A DNA stretch of 64,000 nt from Schistocephalus solidus (Eukaryota > Platyhelminthes > Cestoda > Diphyllobothriidea > Diphyllobothriidae): assembly GCA_017591395.1 (NCBI GenBank), contig WEDG01000997.1, positions 1 to 64,000 of the forward strand, given 5' to 3'. Positions 22,523-33,360 of this stretch are shown piece after piece; position 1 is the first letter of the stretch; the number at the start of each line of letters is the position of its first letter. The translations under genes and the position numbers were made by a program. Below the pieces are notes generated by a model, which did no database searches, had not been told where the DNA came from, and was given only the letters and a program-made list of their open reading frames with translations.

Positions 22523-22609
22523 ATCCTGTGCCGGTCTTCATGCTGAGGGCAATATTACTGGCTCTGTAGACCTCAATCGGCTTTTTTCTCAGTCGACAGC
22601 GAACAGCCG

Positions 22610-23953
22610 CTCTCTGCCTAAACATCGGAAATTGGTTGATCATATTAACTTTTCAAACATGTCCACACTGGTCAGATCAGTTACTAGAAATGACAAAACT
22701 TTAGATTTAAATTTTACAAATGATGTCCACCCTCTCTTTAATAATATCCATCGTAATCTATTCACAAGTGATCACGCAATAATTCACTGTTGTTTTCTAG
22801 TCCCCTTCTTCTTACGAAGCCTGGGGTTAAATGCAATAACCTCGACTTTTCTAATACAAACCATGAAATGATAAATAATTTCGTAAGCACTCTAGATTGG
22901 AAAAGCATATTCTCAATCAACGATCCAAACTTTTTCCGTGAGCTATTGCAGAGCCTCACAGAAAAAAACCCAGGCTATTATCCCGTTTAAGATTTTTAAT
23001 TCAAATACAGCTTCTTCTACTGTTCCGCATTTTCTCCAGAACAGACTTAGAAAATTACGAAAGCAGCTTAAAGATTCATCTAAAATATCTTTTTCAGTTC
23101 ATTTAAGGATTGCACAAATATTTGAATTTGCATCGAATATAAGGCTCGCGAGAGATAAGCGTAGGGAGTCTCGGGCAATAAGTGATGGCGATTCATCCAA
23201 ATCTGTTGCTCATATCTTCCATGTTCGGTCATCGGCTAAGCGTCTGAATGTTACTCCGCTCTTACTCGACTGTAAACAAAAATTTGTTACAGACGATTTG
23301 GGCAAAGCAGTGTTATTAAATTCGTTTTTTTGCCAACCACTTTACCACAGAAACTAGCCCCACTCCCACAATTGCTTTGCTTTCAAATTCGCTTCTAACA
23401 ACCATTAATTTCTCGCCTTCATGTATTCAAAATGAAATAGCTCACCTAAAAAATTCACATTCGGTTGGAACTGATAACATTCCACCTTTAGTAAGCAAGT
23501 TATTCTCAGTATTTCTTGAAAAGGTTTCTTCCACGATTATTGGAAAAGTTCGATTATTATACCAGTTTTTAAATCTAGTTCCCGCTCGGACATTCATAAC
23601 TATCGCGGTGTTCATTAAGCGCCCTCTATTGCTTAACTCTTCGAAAAACTTATTGCAAAACAAATAACAGATTTTTGCATAAGCAATCAAATTATCAACT
23701 TTTCACAACACGGCTTCTTACCGGACCGCTCTTGAGAAACCTGCCACATGTCTTTTCTAAATCAACTTACCTCTCTTCGTAATGATCATCTTTCTGTGGT
23801 AATTAACTATTTTGATTTTAGAAAGGCATTCGATAAAGTGCCTCATAAACGACTTCTAGCTTAACTAGAAGCTATAGGATTTCGTAGTCTCCTTACTGAC
23901 TTTATTAGATCATACCTTAATGATCGAAAGCAAAAACGTTTTAGTAGGGTCCT
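22610..23953 (+). pseudogene. Family C endonuclease end to RT start
   Basis: SVTRNDKTLDLNFTNDVHP and FTSDHAIIHCCF close the endonuclease. A linker with RKLRKQLKDSSK and SVHLRIAQIFEFASNIRLAR follows, then SVGTDNIPPLVSKLF and, after 23700, YFDFRKAFDKVPHKRLL. It stops at 23953 (after TAGTAGGGTCCTT), where a minus-strand family C 3' end is inserted. Confidence 0.65.
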
Positions 23954-24600
23954 TTAAGAATTTAAAATTTATATTTGGTTAGCACCGGCAAGGCACGGTC
24001 TAAGCAAACATTAGTAACGAAATAAAGTTATGACAATGTATGCAGATACAATGCACAAATACATAACTTGTCCTGCTATGTCAACAGTTAGCGATGTTTT
24101 AAAATTAATGGTGAACTAGAAAAAATAGGCAGTGAAAAAAAACTCCTACCATAAAAATGGAGGCAGAGTTCAATAAACCTTCATTTTTTAATAGAAGGTA
24201 GGAGAATAAAACAGCTTAGGAAAAAATGGTCAGGTGGTAGAGTAGGCTAATACTGTAGTAGCATTTCAGAATGAGATAATGAAACGTCGAGGTGATTCAT
24301 TCTTGATCACTTAGGCGTATGAAAAAAAATCTCACGAAAATGCGTCAATGAACTTAAGTCCTCAGCATCTATGGATCCAGATTTGAAGTGTGATGATGGT
24401 GAGTATCCAACAAAACGGCAGAATTTTAGATTGTGGACCACTGAATGTGTACGTCCGAATGAGTTTATCGTTTGGATGACTGGTGACATAAGGGATATCA
24501 TTGTTCATGGGTGACTCGAGGTAGCGAAAATATAGTTTCAAGAGGGTCACTTAAATTCCCGATGGTCCTTTCTCCGAGTCATGGGGAAAGCTACTGGGAA
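23954..24600 (-). mobile_element. 5'-truncated family C 3' end inserted in family C
   Basis: The sequence matches 10517-11160 closely over its whole length (AGAATTTAAAATTTATATTT then TTAGCACCGG). It carries only the 3' UTR and the last RT bases. Comparing flanks with the minus-strand copy, about 8 bp of target were lost at insertion and no target duplication is evident. Confidence 0.75.
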
Positions 24601-25505
24601 AGTGCTACCCCAATTGTTAGTGGTGTCCTTCAAGGTACCGTATTAAGTCCTTTGTTTTTCTTACTGTATATAAATGATATTTCATCAATAGTTAAACATT
24701 CTCAATTTTTTATTTATGCTGATGACCTCAAATGCGTGTATTCCTTCTCTTACATTACGACCGAACGGTGCCTAGAACAAATTCATTCAGACTTAGACAC
24801 TCTTTCGGCCTGGAGCTCCTCATGGCTAATGGAGTTCTCACCTACTAAGTGTCGCTACATGAGTTTGGGGCCTGAAAGGATGCCGCGACCTCTTATCTTT
24901 GAAGGTTGCCCTATGATTGAATGTTCCCCTATCAAGGACTTGGGCTTCACCAATAAATTAGATCTTTCGCCTCATGCTGATAGAATTACGGCCAAAGCTG
25001 CTCAGATTTGCGTCTTTATTTCTTATAATTTCTACCTTCCTGAAATTAAATTAAGACTTTATCGTATGTTTGTACTTCCCATTCTTGAATTTTGCTGTCA
25101 TTTCTTCGGTTTAATGAACGAATCTAGCCGTTCAAAAATTGCGAATGTCCAAAAACATTTCACAAAAAACTACTATTTTCGACTCTTTCAACTACTTCCT
25201 ACTCAACAAGATGCCAGCTAATGAAGCTAAAATTTCTTTGGGTCAGGAGACTTGAAGCAGGCTTTTGTCTCCTTTTCCGACTAAATAATAGTTCAACTCT
25301 CCCCAAGCTTTCTGTCATTACCCCTGTTAGTCTTCCTTATAACCTAAGAAATTTTGCACTAATTATACCTCTCCCTGCATCCTCCACGTGTAAACGCTCT
25401 CTCGTCTTTGCTTCTAGGTATAGTTTTCTTTGAAATAACTTGCCAATTAAAATTAGGTCGTTAACTAGTCTATCGGCCTTCAAGCGAAGACTGCACATTT
25501 ATCTT
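24601..25505 (+). pseudogene. Family C RT catalytic core and tail
   Basis: SGVLQGTVLSPLFFLLYINDIS (RT block before the catalytic box), FFIYADDLKCVYSF (catalytic YADD), SPTKCRYMSLGPERMP, RLYRMFVLPILEFC and a C-terminal VRRLEAGFCLLFRLNNS tail are readable. The first 210 residues are open; a frame change at about 25220 leads to the tail. It is the best family C RT core in the window, but it lacks the upstream RT half because of the insertion at 23954. Confidence 0.7.
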
Positions 25506-25857
25506 AACACTGATTCTATTAACTTTTTACTTTCCTTATCTTTTCCCAGCAGATTTCCCCATGACTTGGAGAAAGGACCATCGGGAATTTAAGTGACACT
25601 CTTGAAACTATATTTTCGCTACCTCGAGTCGCCCATGAACTATGATGTCTCCTTATATTACCAGTCATCCAAACGATGACGTCATTCGGACGTAAACATT
25701 CGGAGGTCCATAGTCTAAAATGCTGCCGTTTCTTTGGATACTTACCATCATCAGAATTCAATTCTGGATCCTAAGATGCTGAGGACTTAAGTTCATTGAC
25801 GCATTTTCGTGAGATTTTGTTTCATATGCCTAAATGATCAAGAACGAATCACCTCGA

Positions 25858-27072
25858 AGTCAAGGTCAAGGGCGCGTGGACCGATTTTTAAAGATAAGTG
25901 AACGGATTATTTTTACCGTATTTATTGCCCCTAGCAGTGAACTGTCTATTAATTGTTAGTTTAAAAAAGCTCTTATTACTGCTACATATTATTTGTGGCG
26001 GCCATATAATCACTTGGACTAATTAGTTACACTTTGCATAAGTGTGGTTAAAATTGTGCTCAGTTTGTCGTTTTCTATTAACTGTTTGAAATCAGCTGTC
26101 ATTTTAGCCTAATTAAGTATAATCTTGTTTAAAATATTAGCTTAATTATTGACGATTTATTGTATTTCTACCTCATTATCAGCTGCACACACTTGCAGTT
26201 ATTACGATTGCAAAAGGCAGATATATACAGTTTTAAACTGTTTCACCCTACATAGCCTCATTAATGTTCTCGCAGATTTACGTCAAAAGGACGGAATATA
26301 AAGGTTAATTCTAAAAATAAAGTTGAAATTTTGTAAGTTTACCTTATTTCCAGCGAAGAATAATTTGCAGGAACTGGTATTCCAGTTGACATAATTTTTC
26401 ATCCTGCATAGCCTCGTCGCTTATTCTATTTTCCGTTTAAACTCGTTACCTAGCAGATATTTGCTTTAAACACGTATTTCAAATATTACATCTTTATTCC
26501 GCAAAACGTCACTAGTGACAATTTTCCTTTCGTATTATCGATTTGAAAAGTACTTATATTTTAAAATCAATATGAAACCCCAGTCGGTGCTTAGAGGCAA
26601 ACATCCTCTTAACGTTAAACTTCCACTTGAGCAACTCACCATAAGCATAAATAAATTAGACCTTGATGCCCTGGAAAACTTTAATACCTTTATGTCTAAA
26701 TGTGGTTCTCTCTTCACGATCCTTGGTACCATTTTTGAGGGAAAGTTGTCTTCACTCACTTCTCAACAATGCGTGAAACTAGAGCCTTTTATAAACATGG
26801 TCAGTACCGAGTCAATTGACAGACATAAGAGAAGTTTCAATTTTCTTTTAAAAAACCTCCTTAAGAGTAAAATCCCCCTGGACGTTGCATTTCATTTCCT
26901 TTACTCATGCGGCTTTAACTTTAAAGTCGCTGAAGCTAAAATGTTGTCTTCCCGTAGCAAAAACCCGCCAATTCTGGTCAAACGTTTTTCAGCGATTGAA
27001 GTTGACCTTATTTTCTCTAAGCATGAGCACTCAGCTCAATATTTGAAAATAAAACAAGTTGTTTATCTGTAG
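25858..27072 (+). mobile_element. C/D-type LINE 5' part (leader and ORF1 N-terminus)
   Basis: The leader 25858-26571 matches 28080-28591 and the reverse of 15260-15800. It joins the preceding family C 3' UTR at 25857 and is cut at 27072, where GC-rich unrelated sequence begins. Confidence 0.65.
26572..27072 (+). pseudogene. C/D-type LINE ORF1 N-terminal domain
   Basis: An open frame of about 166 residues begins at ATG 26572 (MKPQSVLRGKHPLN). Conserved positions seen in other copies are a TILGTIFEGKLSSL block, STES, FNFLLKN, the SRSKNPPIL motif near residue 132 and VDLIFSKH. It ends at TAG just after KQVVYL, where sister copies continue into a CRDxTxMERR motif, so the C-terminal half was lost. 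No named domain was recognised. It is probably the RNA-binding first protein of the element. Confidence 0.55.
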
Positions 27073-27094
27073 GCATAAAACCCCTTCGAGTACC

Positions 27095-27137
27095 AGCCCC
27101 GCCTGGCCCTCTCTGGCCCAGGCGGCCAGGCGGGGCT
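27095..27137. repeat. GC-rich perfect hairpin, 14-bp stem
   Basis: AGCCCCGCCTGGCC (27095-27108) pairs perfectly with GGCCAGGCGGGGCT (27124-27137) across a 15-nt loop. It stands out in an AT-rich setting and lies immediately beyond the broken end of the ORF1 at 27072. Confidence 0.8.
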
Positions 27138-28073
27138 ATGAGGGGACCCCTCGCTAGAAAAATTTGCGCAGCGGGACCCCACGCTTTTTTCGCATTAGTA
27201 GCCCCTTTTCCTTTATATCGAACGCCCACCGCCCATAGCCTTCCCCATCCTAATTGGCCACTACTGATATACCCATAATTATTGTTTTATTAACGGCCGA
27301 ATTTTATACAATTAATATGGTTAACGTTTGGATCCATTCAAGCCATTCCTGTGACGTACCCACTCACTCCTGAAATAGGATATGTCAAGATGAAATTTGC
27401 AAAGTATTTTATTGTAAAAATTCGTTAATTAACACTGTACAAGCGCAGGATAAATTTGTCATTGGTTGTCTACATGGCTGCTGTTATCCGGTGGTTGTTC
27501 CTAAAATAAAGAAATATGTTGGTTACTGTGGTGAACATTATAAAAAGAGTTATAAATCACAAAGTCAGGATTAAAATAAATATCACTAAGTTAATAACGT
27601 TTAAATCTTAACTGCGTTTTAGTGTAAAGCCATTGAGATAATTACCATGTCCTCGGACGCAGACTTTGTTCCGTAAATTGGAACAGTGATGGAACATTCC
27701 GGAAGCTGAATAAATATGCTGGATTAATGCAATTGAGTAGTTTACCTTCTCAGTGGCCTCCCGGCGTTTTGATCTGCCACCGTATCTATCTCTGGCACTA
27801 TGAAACCAGTCAATAGCTGTTCTGCGAATAACATTCGCGGAACAGTTATTGAAGCTTGTATTTCGGCGAATGGCTTCTGCAGACGTCAGGGAAAATTTAA
27901 GACATACCTGTAAAAACTCGATAGAGCGGGCAGCCAATAAATGACCGCTTGTCAGTGGAGCCGGCCCAGCAGAAGTTTAGGCACAGGGGTGGTCCAATGA
28001 AACAGGCCAAGAGGTTGCGGACGAACTCTCTTTCATTTCTTCCCCCTATAACTGACAGACTTTCTATCTACAA
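27138..28073. other. Unassigned interval between two LINE 5' parts
   Basis: Apart from the possible transposase fragment at 27608-27937, nothing is recognised. It interrupts two copies of the same LINE leader/ORF1, so it may be a separate insertion. Confidence 0.35.
27608..27937 (-). pseudogene. Possible Merlin/IS1016-type transposase fragment
   Basis: This is a 109-residue open frame. SAEAIRRNTSFNNCSANVI followed by AIDWFHSARDRYGG is reminiscent of the helix-turn-helix and TxxDWxxxxR block ahead of the catalytic domain of Merlin transposases, which are common in flatworms. No DDE residues are visible and the similarity is weak. It could equally be a fortuitous frame. Confidence 0.25.
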
Positions 28074-29096
28074 GGTCGAAGGCGGTTTGTTCAAATTTGA
28101 AGATAAGTGAATTCTCGAATTTTCAACTGATTTCTACGTTTCCTGTAGAAAATATTAGCTTAATTATTGACAATTAATTGTATTTCTACCTCATCATCAG
28201 CTGCACATACCTGCAGTTATTGCAATTGCAAAAGGGAGAAATATAGAGTTTTTAAACTTTTTCACCCTACATAGCCTCATTAAAGTTCTCGCAGATTTAC
28301 GTCAAAAGGACGGAATATAAAGGTTAATTCTAAAAATAAAGTTGAAATTTTGTAAGTTTACCTTATTTCCAGCGAAGAATAATTTGCAGGAACTGGTATT
28401 CCAGTTGACATAATTTTTCATCCTGCATAGCCTCGTCGCTTATTCTATTTTCCGTTTAAACTCGTTACCTAGCAGATATTTGCTTTAAACACGTATTTCA
28501 AATATTACATCTTTTATTCCGCAAAACGTCACTAGTGACAATTTTCCTTTCGTATTATCGATTTGAAAAGTACTTATATTTTAAAATCAATATGAAACCC
28601 CAGTCGGTGCTTAGAGGCAAACATCCTCTTAACGTTAAACTTCCACTTGAGCAACTCACCATAAGCATAAATAAATTAGACCTTGATGCCCTGGAAAACT
28701 TTAATACCTTTATGTCTAAATGTGGTTCTCTCTTCACGATCCTTGGTACCATTTTTGAGGGAAAGTTGTCTTCACTCACTTCTCAACAATGCGTGAAACT
28801 AGAGCCTTTTATAAACATGGTCAGTACTGAGTCACTTGACCGACATAATAGTAGTTTTAATTTTCTTTTAAAAAACGTTCCCAAGAACAAAATCCCTCTG
28901 GACGTTGCATTTCATTTCCTCTACTCGTGCGGCTTTAACTTTAAAAGACTATTTTCTCTTTGTGGATCCATTATCTCTTATACGGATATATGCCCTTTAG
29001 CAAACATTAAATTTCTCTGGGTTAGAATACTCGAAGCCGGTCTCTGCTTCCTGTTTCGCGTTAACTCTAGCCCAAATCTCCCACGAATAAACGCTC
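28074..29096 (+). mobile_element. Internally deleted C/D-type LINE (5' part joined to RT tail)
   Basis: The leader from 28074 and ORF1 from 28592 match 25870-27000. At about 28945 the sequence jumps to the RT C-terminal tail of family D (compare 30780-30880). It is cut at 29096 by a family A 3' end. The join removes about 3 kb of ORF1, endonuclease and RT. Confidence 0.65.
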
Positions 29097-29167
29097 TCAG
29101 TTCAGTTCAGTTCAGTGTATTTGAGGAAAATAGGCTTACGCCTTTGAAATCCCTATTTGTTACATAA
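28592..29167 (+). pseudogene. In-frame ORF1 / RT-tail fusion
   Basis: The frame opens with the ORF1 N-terminus (MKPQSVLRGKHPLN, TILGTIFEG, VAFHFLYSCGFNF) and passes without a stop into the RT tail (SYTDICPLANIKFLWVRIL, EAGLCFLFRVNSSPN). The last 20 or so residues are read through the inserted family A tail. The fusion lacks SRSKNPPIL and every catalytic motif. Remaining in frame across the deletion may be chance. Confidence 0.5.
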
Positions 29168-29697
29168 AAGTAGCAAGAATAAGAAGCAAATTAAAGAAGT
29201 AACAGTCAAGTGAATGCAGGCAGGTTTACGTGGTACACTGATATTGTTAAGGTTAAGTAGTCACATAGTCTTCGTGGTACTGTAACATATGTATGTCAAG
29301 CCGATGTTTGAATGTATACACAGACTGGGACATAACAATCGCCTCAGGTAGGTTATTCCACGGTTCCACGACACGGTTGGGAAAAAATACTTCCTCACAT
29401 CCAATCTTACTTGGGGCACACTTAGTTTGAATGGATGACCTCGGAGATTTTTCGTAGTGGCAAGTTGGAAAAAGTCATCACATAGGAGGGCACAATCCAT
29501 GCCACGCACGATACGGAAGGTTTGTATCAAGTCTCCGCGCAACTGCCTATAACTCAGAGGATAGAGCTTTAGGTTATTGAGACGAATCTCATATGGCAGT
29601 TCAGCTTGACCTCTTACTAATTTTGTGGCTCGCCGCTGCACCCTTTCGAGCATGTTGTTGTCCTGTTGGGTCCACGGTCGCCAGGCTTGGATCGCAT
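29097..29697 (-). mobile_element. Family A LINE 3' fragment
   Basis: The TGAAC-type tail and hairpin (29097-29160) are followed upstream by the ORF2 C-terminal domain (29653-29261; LERVQRRATKLVRGQAELPYEIRLNNL), matching 8935-9336. It is 5'-truncated in the WRPWTQQD motif. It inserted next to the family D tail beginning at 29705. Confidence 0.8.
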
Positions 29698-30493
29698 ATT
29701 CAAGATAAATAATAAATAAATTGTATATTTAAGGCCCAGAGGGCCCCATCATTACAAACTTAGTATCATGGTTTAAATAAATACAAAGTGGATAATTGCT
29801 GCACTATGTGAGCATCCATATGAACAGCAGAAATGAGTAGTATGGTAAACATATCCGATTCAAAAAGATTTGACATTTATAAAACAAAAGTCAACAATCG
29901 TTGGCATATACGGTGAACTCGAAAAGAAGCAGTGAAAAAAAAACTCCTAGGGTTAAATCGGAGGCGGAGTTCGGCGAGCCGCCAATTTAAAAAAAATAGG
30001 AGAAAAAAAACTGCTTCACTAAAAAATTAATAGCTAAATGCAATGGGATAGTATTGTGATGTTGCTGACTGCGTATGAGGGTTCGGGACGCTCCTTGTCG
30101 GGTGAGAGGTAATATAGCAGTCAGAGCTACTGTTTATAAACACCAGTGGAGGTGAGAGGACGAACTCATCGTAGACAACATGGTCGAAAACGAAGAGGGG
30201 ACAGTAGAGGTCACGAGATCATCATCGAGATGCGACCTTGCTGACTGTATAGTCCATCACCAAAGAGGCGAAACCATCAGAACCCACTTTGATCATCAAC
30301 AGATCCTGGAGACAATCGTCAGGGTTGCAAATTCGAAGGAAAGTATCAAGGTTGTCAAGAGTTGGCAATGCTAGTTTAAAAGGAGGGAAGAAAAAAGTGA
30401 ATGCAAAGATTGACTCTGCAGAGGATGATGGAAAATATAATTAGAGACCAATATAATATCAAGGGATCTGCCTCAAATACCAGGAGGACCCTT

Positions 30494-31760
30494 TCAAAAT
30501 CCAAAAAGTTGCGAGTTTGGGAAAGAAACAGACAATAAGGACTTTATATCTTTCGAAGTTAAATGTTTGCGTAATTTGGTTTTGAAAATAGCTAATGTAG
30601 ACGACAACCTAATTTGCAGTGGTAGATTATTCCATATGAAAGCATATTTGGAGGCAAAAAACTGAGACCGGTTGGTTGTGGAGCTAAGGGGTGGTGAAAT
30701 GAACATGGAGGAATTACGAGTGGCATAGGGTCGATTTACCGGAGTGAGAGCGTTAATTCGTGGGATATTTGGGCTAGAATTAACGCGAAACAGGAAGCAG
30801 AGACCAGCTTCGAGTCTTCTAACCCACAGAAATTTAATGTTTGCTAACTGGCATCTATCCGTATAAGAGAAACTGGATCCAGGAAGAAAATAGTTTTCGA
30901 GTAAAAACCCTCTGAACTTTTTCAATCTTACTGCGGTCAGAGGCGTTCATCAGCCCAAATAGGGGACAGCAGTATTCGAGGATAGGAAGAACAAACATGC
31001 GGTATAGGTTTAACTTTATTTCCGGAAGGAAGAAATTATGTGATATAAAACCACATATCTGTGCAGCCTTTGCAGAAATTCGATCTGCATGAGGCGATAA
31101 TGCTAGCTTATTCGTGTAACTTAGACCTAAGTCTTTTTATGGTTGATCGTTCTAAAAAGTGTACTATTTTTGAAATACTAGGGGTCCAGGAAGCTTGGCG
31201 GGGCCAAAACACATGAAACTGCTCTTGGATGGAGAAAATTCCATCTGCCAAGTACAGCTCCAACGTGAGAGCATTAGTAGATCAGTGTTTATTTTGTCAA
31301 CGCAACTATTAGCAGTGTCTTTAGAAAATGAATAAATGCACTTGAGATCGTCAGCGTAAACGAAATTTTTGTGAATTTGTGAGTAAAGTTGAAATTTCGT
31401 TAATGTACAGAATGAAGAGAAGGGGACCTAGAACGGTGCCTTGAAAACGCCACTCGTGATCGGTTGAGGCGTCGAATAGCTATTACCTACTAAGACCTTC
31501 TGGCTGCGGTTAGACAAGTAGGAACCAATGAAGTCAAGGAGAGGAGGCCGGATGCCGAGGGCTTCCAGTTTCACTAGAAGACGTCTGTGCGGTACCTTGT
31601 CAAAGGCTTTGCTCAGGTCAAAGTAGATCACAACCACTGACTGTTGCTCGTTACGAAGGGAAGTGACGAGGTTAAGAAAAGCTAAGTGACACACTTCGCA
31701 TGATCTCCCAGGTAGAAAACCATATTGTGAGTCGCTTAAAGCTTATTTTCTTGGCAAAAA
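30494..31760 (-). pseudogene. LINE family D reverse transcriptase
   Basis: YFDLSKAFDKVPHRRLLVKL lies at 31640-31580. The QG block is frame-damaged (TSGVFKAPF in place of SGVPQG). The catalytic box falls near 31360 in another frame. The tail at 30925-30494 reads SFSYTDRCQLANIKFLWVRRL and AFIWNNLPLQIR and ends LFGF. The overall order is CR1-type. Frame breaks make it non-functional. Confidence 0.65.
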
Positions 31761-32378
31761 GTCGAGAATTTGATTGAAAATAATTTTTCAAGAAGTTTTG
31801 CGAGAGCCGGGGTTTTGTGAACGCCTCGATAATTATTTACGTCCGAACGAGATCCCGACTTGAAGACAGGAAGAATAATAGATGTCTTCCATGAGTCAGG
31901 AAAAGAATCCATTTAAAAGATAAACTGAGAATACATGGCTAAGCAATCGGGGAAAGCTCGGCACTCTCTTAATAACTGAGTTTGGAATACCTTCAGTTCC
32001 CGAAGAGTGCGAGTTTTTTCAGACGAATTATTTGCTTACGAATTAGTTCTAAGGAGAAATCAATAGTGCTGATAACATTCAATGAGGATGCCTGAAACGT
32101 CGGAACCGGTTCAGATTCCATCGTAAGATGATTTGCAAAGAACGCACTAAACAGTTCTGCCTTGTCAGAGTCTTCAGAACGAAGTTCTTGTCTTCATTTA
32201 GTAATGGAGGAATTTCATAACCTCGTTTAGAAGAGGATCGACGGCGGAACAGTTGAGCAACAGATTTTGCAGAGTTTGGCTCACTGAGTGCGCAAGATTC
32301 CCTCTGTCTGTCATGTGCAAGACGAATCTTAGAGGCTAATTCAAAATCTCAGCGATCCTTAGATGTACAGATAACGAA

Positions 32379-33360
32379 CTAGTATATTGATCTTTCAACT
32401 GCTTCTTCAATTTCTTTAGTCGTGGCAAAAGAAAGTGAGGAACGGTTGATTCCGAGACGTAGGGCTTGACTATTTTTGGTTGGCACAAGCTTCAGGATGT
32501 TATTTGAAACGACTGACACGAAGTCACAAAGACTTGCTGCGTCGTTCATGGAGGAGAGATTCTGCCAGTCCAATGAGTCAAAAAAAGTTACTAATTAAGC
32601 TCATATCTGCGAGGTCAAAAAGCATGATAGGTACGAACGGCACTAACCTTTTTCGATGAAACAATCGGAAGGCAACATTGAATAAGTGTATGGTCACTTT
32701 GGAAGAGGCCCTGCTTAAAATCAACGAAGAGGGGAGCAATGTCGTTTGTGAAAATCAGGTCTAAAATATGCTTTTCTCTCGTTGAAGAACGGACAAGCTG
32801 GGACCAATTAGAAAAATTAATCGTATCGAGGAAAGGCTGAAATCTGGGTGGACAAACGTTTGAAATCCAGTCAATTTCAGGAAAATTAAAAGTCCCCAGC
32901 GATTATTTTAATGTTAAAATTGGACTTCAAAATCAATTTAAAAATTTCACAAAGTTTTTGCATCATCGGATGATGAATTAGGCGGGTTGTAAATACATCC
33001 GAGAATCGCCTTTTGCCTGGACGACAGGATAATGGATGCGAAGCAGTAATTACCAGAGAATGACGTAACATCTAGATCAAACGGGAAGTTCTTAAATGAA
33101 GCTTTAATATAGAGAAGACAACCACCGCCACGCTTACTAATGCGGTCTTGACGGTAGAGATCGTACTGGTCTATGACAAGCAAAAGAGTCGGAAATTAAG
33201 GGATGGGTCCAAGATTCAGTTACGCATAAAACATCGGGCATTAGCTCGAAAGCAATGGCTCTCAGTTGCGCCATCTTATTTAAAAACAGATCTAGCATTA
33301 AGTAATATGACATCTAGCGTAGTTCGAGTATCCAAACTAGGGTTATCGTTACTTATAAAA
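32379..33360 (-). pseudogene. LINE family D AP-endonuclease
   Basis: In sense order: a VLCVTESWTH block near 33215 (catalytic Glu; frame interrupted), DLYRQDRISKRGGGCLLYIK, SIILSSRQKAILGCIYNPPN, then NIKIIAGDF (33071-32886). The GDFN block is followed by a frameshift. The SDH block lies near 32690, and the linker ends at 32379. A shorter copy of the same region is at 42502-43490. Confidence 0.65.

Larger units (their letters stand above)
18107..22609 (+). mobile_element. CR1-like LINE family F, complete insertion
   Basis: This 4.5-kb element has a 5' leader (18107-18650), ORF1 (18654-19654), endonuclease (19685-20907), RT (about 20940-21887) and a C-terminal tail (to 22522). It sits inside a family C copy. 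Flanking bases 17986-18106 and 22610-22730 are the same 121 bp of family C at about 93% identity. Its sequence is distinct from A to D, although the protein order is the same. Damage is modest: a few stops and frameshifts. Confidence 0.75.
17532..25857 (+). mobile_element. Family C LINE, plus copy, split by two later insertions
   Basis: Three pieces join in order: 17532-18106 (endonuclease N-terminal half), 22610-23953 (endonuclease C-terminal half to RT start) and 24601-25857 (RT catalytic core to part of the 3' UTR). Each junction resumes close to where the previous piece stopped when compared with 10517-15810. ORF1 and the extreme 3' end are missing. The first gap holds family F; the second holds a family C 3' end. 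Confidence 0.75.

Noticed and set aside
24241..25857. A designed inverted repeat around the family C RT
   Set aside because: Comparison with the minus-strand copy shows the left arm is a separate 5'-truncated insertion at 23954-24600.
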